Below, in pieces: positions 7,605 through 10,428 of a stretch of DNA of 10,428 bases. Below the pieces are notes generated by a model, which saw only the letters and a program-made list of their open reading frames with translations, did not search any database and was not told the origin of the DNA. Every line of letters starts with the position of its first letter. Position 1 is the stretch's first letter. Source of the stretch: Bacilli bacterium (lineage in GTDB: Bacteria; Bacillota_I; Bacilli_A; RF39; UBA660); NCBI GenBank assembly GCA_017627015.1, contig JAGAHP010000005.1, forward strand, positions 1-10,428, given 5' to 3'. A program made the position numbers and the translations under genes.

Positions 7605-8178
7605 TAAAGAAGAAGTAATTGATAAATTATTAAATACCAGTGCTGATTATATTCATTTAGATATTATGGATAGTACTTTTACTAATAGTTCTTCATTTGA
7701 TCTAAATGATTTTAAATTAGTAAATAAAAAATATGATATTCATATTATGAGTACTGATCTTGACAATCAAATAAACAAAGCTATCAAATTGAATCCAGAG
7801 TATATTTCTTTTCACTATGAATCAACTAAAGAAATTGATAAATATATTGAATTAATAAAAAAACATAATATAAAAGTAGGGCTAGCAATTTCACCAAAAA
7901 CTAAATTATATAAAATAAAAAAATATTTAGATAAAATAGATATGTTATTAATATTAAGTGTTGTTCCTGGGCTTGGTGGTCAAACTTATATAGAAAAAGT
8001 AACAAAAAAAATAATTAAGGCAAATAAAATAAAAAAGAATTATTTAATTAGCGTTGATGGTGGTATAAATAATGATACTATCAATAAAATTAAAGAATAT
8101 GTTGATATAGTAGTAGCTGGTAGTTATATAACAGATAGCGAAGATTATGAAAATAGAATTATGTCTTTAAAAAAATAG
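7567..8178 (+). CDS. rpe: Ribulose-phosphate 3-epimerase, divergent
   Basis: A cytoplasmic TIM-barrel enzyme expected to interconvert D-ribulose 5-phosphate and D-xylulose 5-phosphate in the pentose phosphate pathway. It is 203 aa, somewhat short against about 215-220. The metal and catalytic positions are kept: H30 and D32 in HLDIMD, H59 in DIHIM, and D164 in SVDGG. Other marks are PGLGGQ (134-139), phosphate-loop-like GGI (165-167) and VAGSYI (183-188). Several usually constant residues are changed: the N-terminus reads VSVSIL where the family has APSIL, MDG is MDS, and SVNPG is SVVPG. Position after rsgA is the conserved Firmicute place for rpe. The alternative is another epimerase of the same fold; context makes rpe the better call. 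It is the last gene of the operon; a terminator spans its stop. Confidence 0.85.
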   Translation: MKVSVSILKEKNNKEEVIDKLLNTSADYIHLDIMDSTFTNSSSFDLNDFKLVNKKYDIHIMSTDLDNQINKAIKLNPEYISFHYESTKEIDKYIELIKKHNIKVGLAISPKTKLYKIKKYLDKIDMLLILSVVPGLGGQTYIEKVTKKIIKANKIKKNYLISVDGGINNDTINKIKEYVDIVVAGSYITDSEDYENRIMSLKK

Positions 8179-8198
8179 ACATAATTTTTTATTTTTTT
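8157..8198 (+). terminator. Intrinsic terminator overlapping the rpe stop codon
   Basis: A 10-bp stem, aattatgtct (8157-8166) with agacataatt (8177-8186), holds an A-rich 10-nt loop and is followed by a T-rich tract to 8198. The TAG stop (8176-8178) lies at the loop and right-arm boundary. It ends the rlmN-rpe operon. Confidence 0.85.
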
Positions 8199-8209
8199 AT
8201 GTATATTTC

Positions 8210-8238
8210 TTGATAAAAAAAGTTATATGTAGTAAAAT
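8210..8238 (+). promoter_or_regulatory. Housekeeping promoter for the membrane-protein gene
   Basis: TTGATA (8210-8215), a 17-bp spacer and TAAAAT (8233-8238), close to the vegetative sigma consensus with ideal spacing. It follows a strong terminator, so the downstream gene is its own transcription unit. Transcription would start near 8245, leaving a leader of about 25 nt. Confidence 0.7.
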
Positions 8239-8253
8239 TATATTATAAATAAT

Positions 8254-8263
8254 AGGAAGGAAG
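8254..8263 (+). promoter_or_regulatory. Ribosome-binding site deciding the start at ATG 8270
   Basis: aggaaggaag gives GGAAG ending 6 nt before ATG 8270. An upstream in-frame TTG at 8264 would lie directly against this purine tract, too near for initiation, so ATG 8270 is preferred. Confidence 0.75.
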
Positions 8264-8269
8264 TTGTTT

Positions 8270-10270
8270 ATGGGAAAAAAGAATAAAATTGATGAAATTG
8301 AACAAGATAATACTATTGAAGTTGAAAAAGAAATAGTAGTAAAAAATGAAGATAAGGAAATAAAAATAAAAAAGAAAAAAACAATTAACGTTAAAGCAAT
8401 TGTTTGCTTTGTAGTAGCTGTTATTATTATATTAGCTATATTTTTAATTGTTAGATCATTAAAATCTGATTATATAAAATACGTTAAAAAAGTATTACCA
8501 ACAAAATACTATAACGTAGAATGTTTAGATAGTTATTGTGATCAAATTGCAGCTTATAAAGGGAAAAGAACTGGAAAAACTAGAGTTTCATTATTAACTA
8601 GTGATGGTAAAGTAGCCGCTAAATATAATGAAAAATATGATCCAAAAGCAAAAACAAGAAGAGAACCACTTGCAGTTACTAAAAATTATGTATTATTTAA
8701 AAATGTAAAAGTAAAGGATGGAAAAGTATCTTCGTACTCAATCGCTAACAAAAGAGGAAAAGAATTATTTAAGACTGAAGATACATTAAAAGTATTAAAT
8801 GATTATTTAGTAGTTTTAGATGATAAAGATAAAGGTATTAATGGTTATAGTATTATTGATGCTAAAGGAAAAGAATTATTTAAAAAAGTAAATGATTATA
8901 ACAAGTATGCTGATGAAACTATAATTTCTATTAATTCTGATGGTGTTAAACAAATACTAGATGAAAAGGGAAATGTTTTATTAACAGATTATTTTGTTGC
9001 TAATGAAATAAAAGACGATGACTTTAATACTATTTATTTATTAGTAGAAGATTCAAAAAACAATGCTTATAATTATTTTAGTATTAAAGATAAGAAAATA
9101 GTTGGTGATAGTTTCCAAAACTATACAAAAAACAATGATGGAACATTAACTATTTCTAAAAAAGAAAATAATAGTGTAGTTCAATATACATTATTTAAAG
9201 ATGGAAAACAAAAGAGAATCGGTGATGGAAAAACTCAATCTGAAATCGCAGATGAATTAAGAAAGAAAATTGATTCTAATAAATATAATTTATATTTAAC
9301 AAGTATATATGATAAAGACCAAAAATATATATTCGCAGATGATGTTAAAGGTAAAGCATTTGGTTTATATAATATTAAATCTAATAAATTCAGTAAATTA
9401 TATGATTATAAGAAAGACTCGACTAGCGCTTATTCTTCAATATCAAAACTTTCTAATGATAAAGATTTAAAATATTATCAAATATCTTGTTCAACATATA
9501 GTTGTGATAAGAATGAATTCTATGTATATGATTTAGAAAACGCTAAAGTATTATATAAAACAGCTGATAGTAAATTAAAAATTCAATACTATACACAATA
9601 TGGTAAAGATTACAAAGTTATTAAATATTCATATTCAACAACTGATAATGATTACAAAGGTAAATATGTATTATTTGGAAAAGATAACAAAGAACTTGTA
9701 AAGAGCACTAATAACATAGTTGTTGTAGGAGAAGAATTATTGCTAGGTTATGATTCAAATACATCATTAATTTTATACTCAGCTAAGAGTAGAAAAGCAT
9801 TAAATGATGAAAAGACATTGGCTACTAAGATTACAATGGGAGATCATAAATTATATAAGTATAAAACAAATACAAATACTATTATCATAAATGAAAAAGG
9901 TAAAGAAGTATTAAAAATAGATGCAAACGATGAATTAATATATAGTGATAAAGTTATTGTTTATATAAATAATAGTAAAGCTTATATATTAGATGCTAGT
10001 AAAGGTAAAATAAAGAAATATAGATTAAAAAATAATGAAAAAATGAATGATGCAGCAGGAGATATTATTTCACCTTATAGAGGAGCATTATTTATAAATA
10101 ATAGTACTAATAAGTATATTAAAGTAGTTAATAGAAATGGTAGAGTAATTAAGAAAATTAAAAACGCTGAAATTGAATCTGTTAAGAGAAATTCAGATAA
10201 GAACGTAGTTATAATTACAAAAGATATTAGTAAGAAATCTATTAATTACGGTTTATATATAGCAAAATAA
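8270..10270 (+). CDS. Membrane-anchored extracytoplasmic protein of unknown function, propeller-like repeats
   Basis: I do not recognise this 666-residue protein. A charged cytoplasmic N-terminus (1-40) ends in a Lys cluster, then one membrane helix (about 43-61), giving a type II signal anchor with some 600 residues outside. The outer part has repeated strand-turn-strand units of about 40-60 residues with a hydrophobic strand, a (D/N)xKGKE or DKxG turn and another strand: for example SIANKRGKELFK, SIIDAKGKELFK, ILDEKGNVLL, GLYNIKSNKFSKLYDY, IIINEKGKEVLKI and VVNRNGRVIKKI. This recalls WG-repeat or beta-propeller proteins, though the WG signature itself is absent. Two similar segments, NVECLDSYCDQ and QISCSTYSCDK, carry C-x4-C pairs (C85/C90 and C407/C412) that could form disulfides. 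It has its own promoter and terminator and follows the PrkC operon where thiN would stand in Bacillus. A cell-envelope role is only an inference. Confidence 0.85.
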   Translation: MGKKNKIDEIEQDNTIEVEKEIVVKNEDKEIKIKKKKTINVKAIVCFVVAVIIILAIFLIVRSLKSDYIKYVKKVLPTKYYNVECLDSYCDQIAAYKGKRTGKTRVSLLTSDGKVAAKYNEKYDPKAKTRREPLAVTKNYVLFKNVKVKDGKVSSYSIANKRGKELFKTEDTLKVLNDYLVVLDDKDKGINGYSIIDAKGKELFKKVNDYNKYADETIISINSDGVKQILDEKGNVLLTDYFVANEIKDDDFNTIYLLVEDSKNNAYNYFSIKDKKIVGDSFQNYTKNNDGTLTISKKENNSVVQYTLFKDGKQKRIGDGKTQSEIADELRKKIDSNKYNLYLTSIYDKDQKYIFADDVKGKAFGLYNIKSNKFSKLYDYKKDSTSAYSSISKLSNDKDLKYYQISCSTYSCDKNEFYVYDLENAKVLYKTADSKLKIQYYTQYGKDYKVIKYSYSTTDNDYKGKYVLFGKDNKELVKSTNNIVVVGEELLLGYDSNTSLILYSAKSRKALNDEKTLATKITMGDHKLYKYKTNTNTIIINEKGKEVLKIDANDELIYSDKVIVYINNSKAYILDASKGKIKKYRLKNNEKMNDAAGDIISPYRGALFINNSTNKYIKVVNRNGRVIKKIKNAEIESVKRNSDKNVVIITKDISKKSINYGLYIAK

Positions 10271-10300
10271 AAAGAAGATTTAAATCTTCTTTTCTTTTTT
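10270..10300. terminator. Perfect palindromic, probably bidirectional terminator
   Basis: A 24-bp perfect palindrome (10270-10293), read on the plus strand as aaaagaagattt plus its complement, followed by ctttttt. On the minus strand the hairpin is followed by ttattttgc, so it can also stop transcripts coming from the IS. It begins on the last base of the membrane-protein stop codon. Confidence 0.85.
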
Positions 10301-10320
10301 GTAATTTCAACCGCACCACT
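10299..10320 (-). repeat. Terminal inverted repeat of an IS30-family element
   Basis: gtaatttcaaccgcaccact (10301-10320), probably with one or two preceding T. Its layout (TGTA...TTCAA...CGCA..A.T) resembles the ends of IS30-family elements and lies directly beside the transposase stop, as usual for the right end. The matching left repeat is outside the window, so the outer border is uncertain by a few bases. Confidence 0.6.
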
Positions 10321-10428
10321 TTATTTATAATTTAATTCTATCTCACAACTACTTTTAAAGTCAAATATTTTTCTTGGCATAGTGTTTATTTCAAAACAAA
10401 TATCATCTAAGAATGATTGTGGGACATA
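10321..10428 (-). CDS. IS30-family transposase, C-terminal 35 residues
   Basis: The minus strand from the window edge reads without interruption for 35 codons to TAA (complement of 10321-10323). The segment contains a 'FLDDICFEINTMPRKIFDFK' stretch, the recognisable close of IS30 DDE transposases, where a helix with I/L-N-x-x-PRK-x-L-x-(F/Y)-K follows the catalytic Glu. The catalytic residues themselves are beyond the window. Too short to trace by size alone; the PRK motif and the adjoining terminal repeat support it together. Confidence 0.75.
   Translation of the reverse strand, partial: YVPQSFLDDICFEINTMPRKIFDFKSSCEIELNYK

Larger units (their letters stand above)
10299..10428 (-). mobile_element. 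IS30-family insertion sequence, right end only
   Basis: A terminal repeat plus the transposase 3' end continue past the right window edge. The element stands immediately behind the terminator of the membrane-protein gene, transposase convergent to it, so it disrupts no gene on this side. Whether the copy is complete cannot be seen. Confidence 0.75.

Noticed and set aside
8264..8269. TTG start two codons upstream for the membrane protein
   Set aside because: It directly touches the Shine-Dalgarno tract; ATG 8270 has the right spacing.

Overview
The window comes from a very AT-rich, low-GC Gram-positive-type bacterium, most likely an uncultured gut member of the Bacilli/Erysipelotrichia/RF39 kind. 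The evidence is the A/T-saturated codon use, the gene order rlmN-prpC-prkC-rsgA-rpe (classical for Firmicutes), single-membrane surface proteins with one C- or N-terminal anchor, and purine-rich Shine-Dalgarno sites. The standard bacterial code fits: the few Trp codons I checked are TGG, and no long gene is interrupted by in-frame TGA, so this is not a code-4 mollicute. The lineage is an inference; no rRNA or tRNA gene is present to settle it.

Layout. Bases 1-3130 hold the 3' part of a giant beta-helix surface protein, cut by the left window edge. It is built of modules about 519 residues long and ends in one membrane helix. A terminator overlaps its stop codon. It is followed at once by an extended -10 promoter and a tightly packed five-gene operon, 3171-8178: 23S rRNA/tRNA methyltransferase RlmN, PP2C phosphatase PrpC, PASTA-domain Ser/Thr kinase PrkC, ribosome-assembly GTPase RsgA and a divergent ribulose-phosphate 3-epimerase. 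Junctions inside it are 2 nt apart or overlapping (4, 1 and 38 nt). A second terminator overlaps the rpe stop. Next, with its own good promoter, comes an unrecognised 666-residue membrane-anchored protein whose large outside region looks propeller-like and carries two similar C-x4-C pairs. It is closed by a perfect 24-bp palindromic terminator. Immediately beyond lies the end of an IS30-family insertion sequence: a terminal inverted repeat and the last 35 codons of its transposase, on the minus strand.

How the parts fit. PrpC and PrkC form the reversible phosphorylation pair that reads muropeptide or cell-wall state through extracellular PASTA domains. RlmN and RsgA link the operon to ribosome maturation, and RsgA orthologues are known PrkC substrates in Bacillus. 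The membrane protein downstream occupies the place where Bacillus-type clusters carry thiN, so it is the most interesting unknown. The giant adhesin-like protein and the IS mark accessory sequence on both sides of the conserved core. There is no stretch over 300 bases without a gene.
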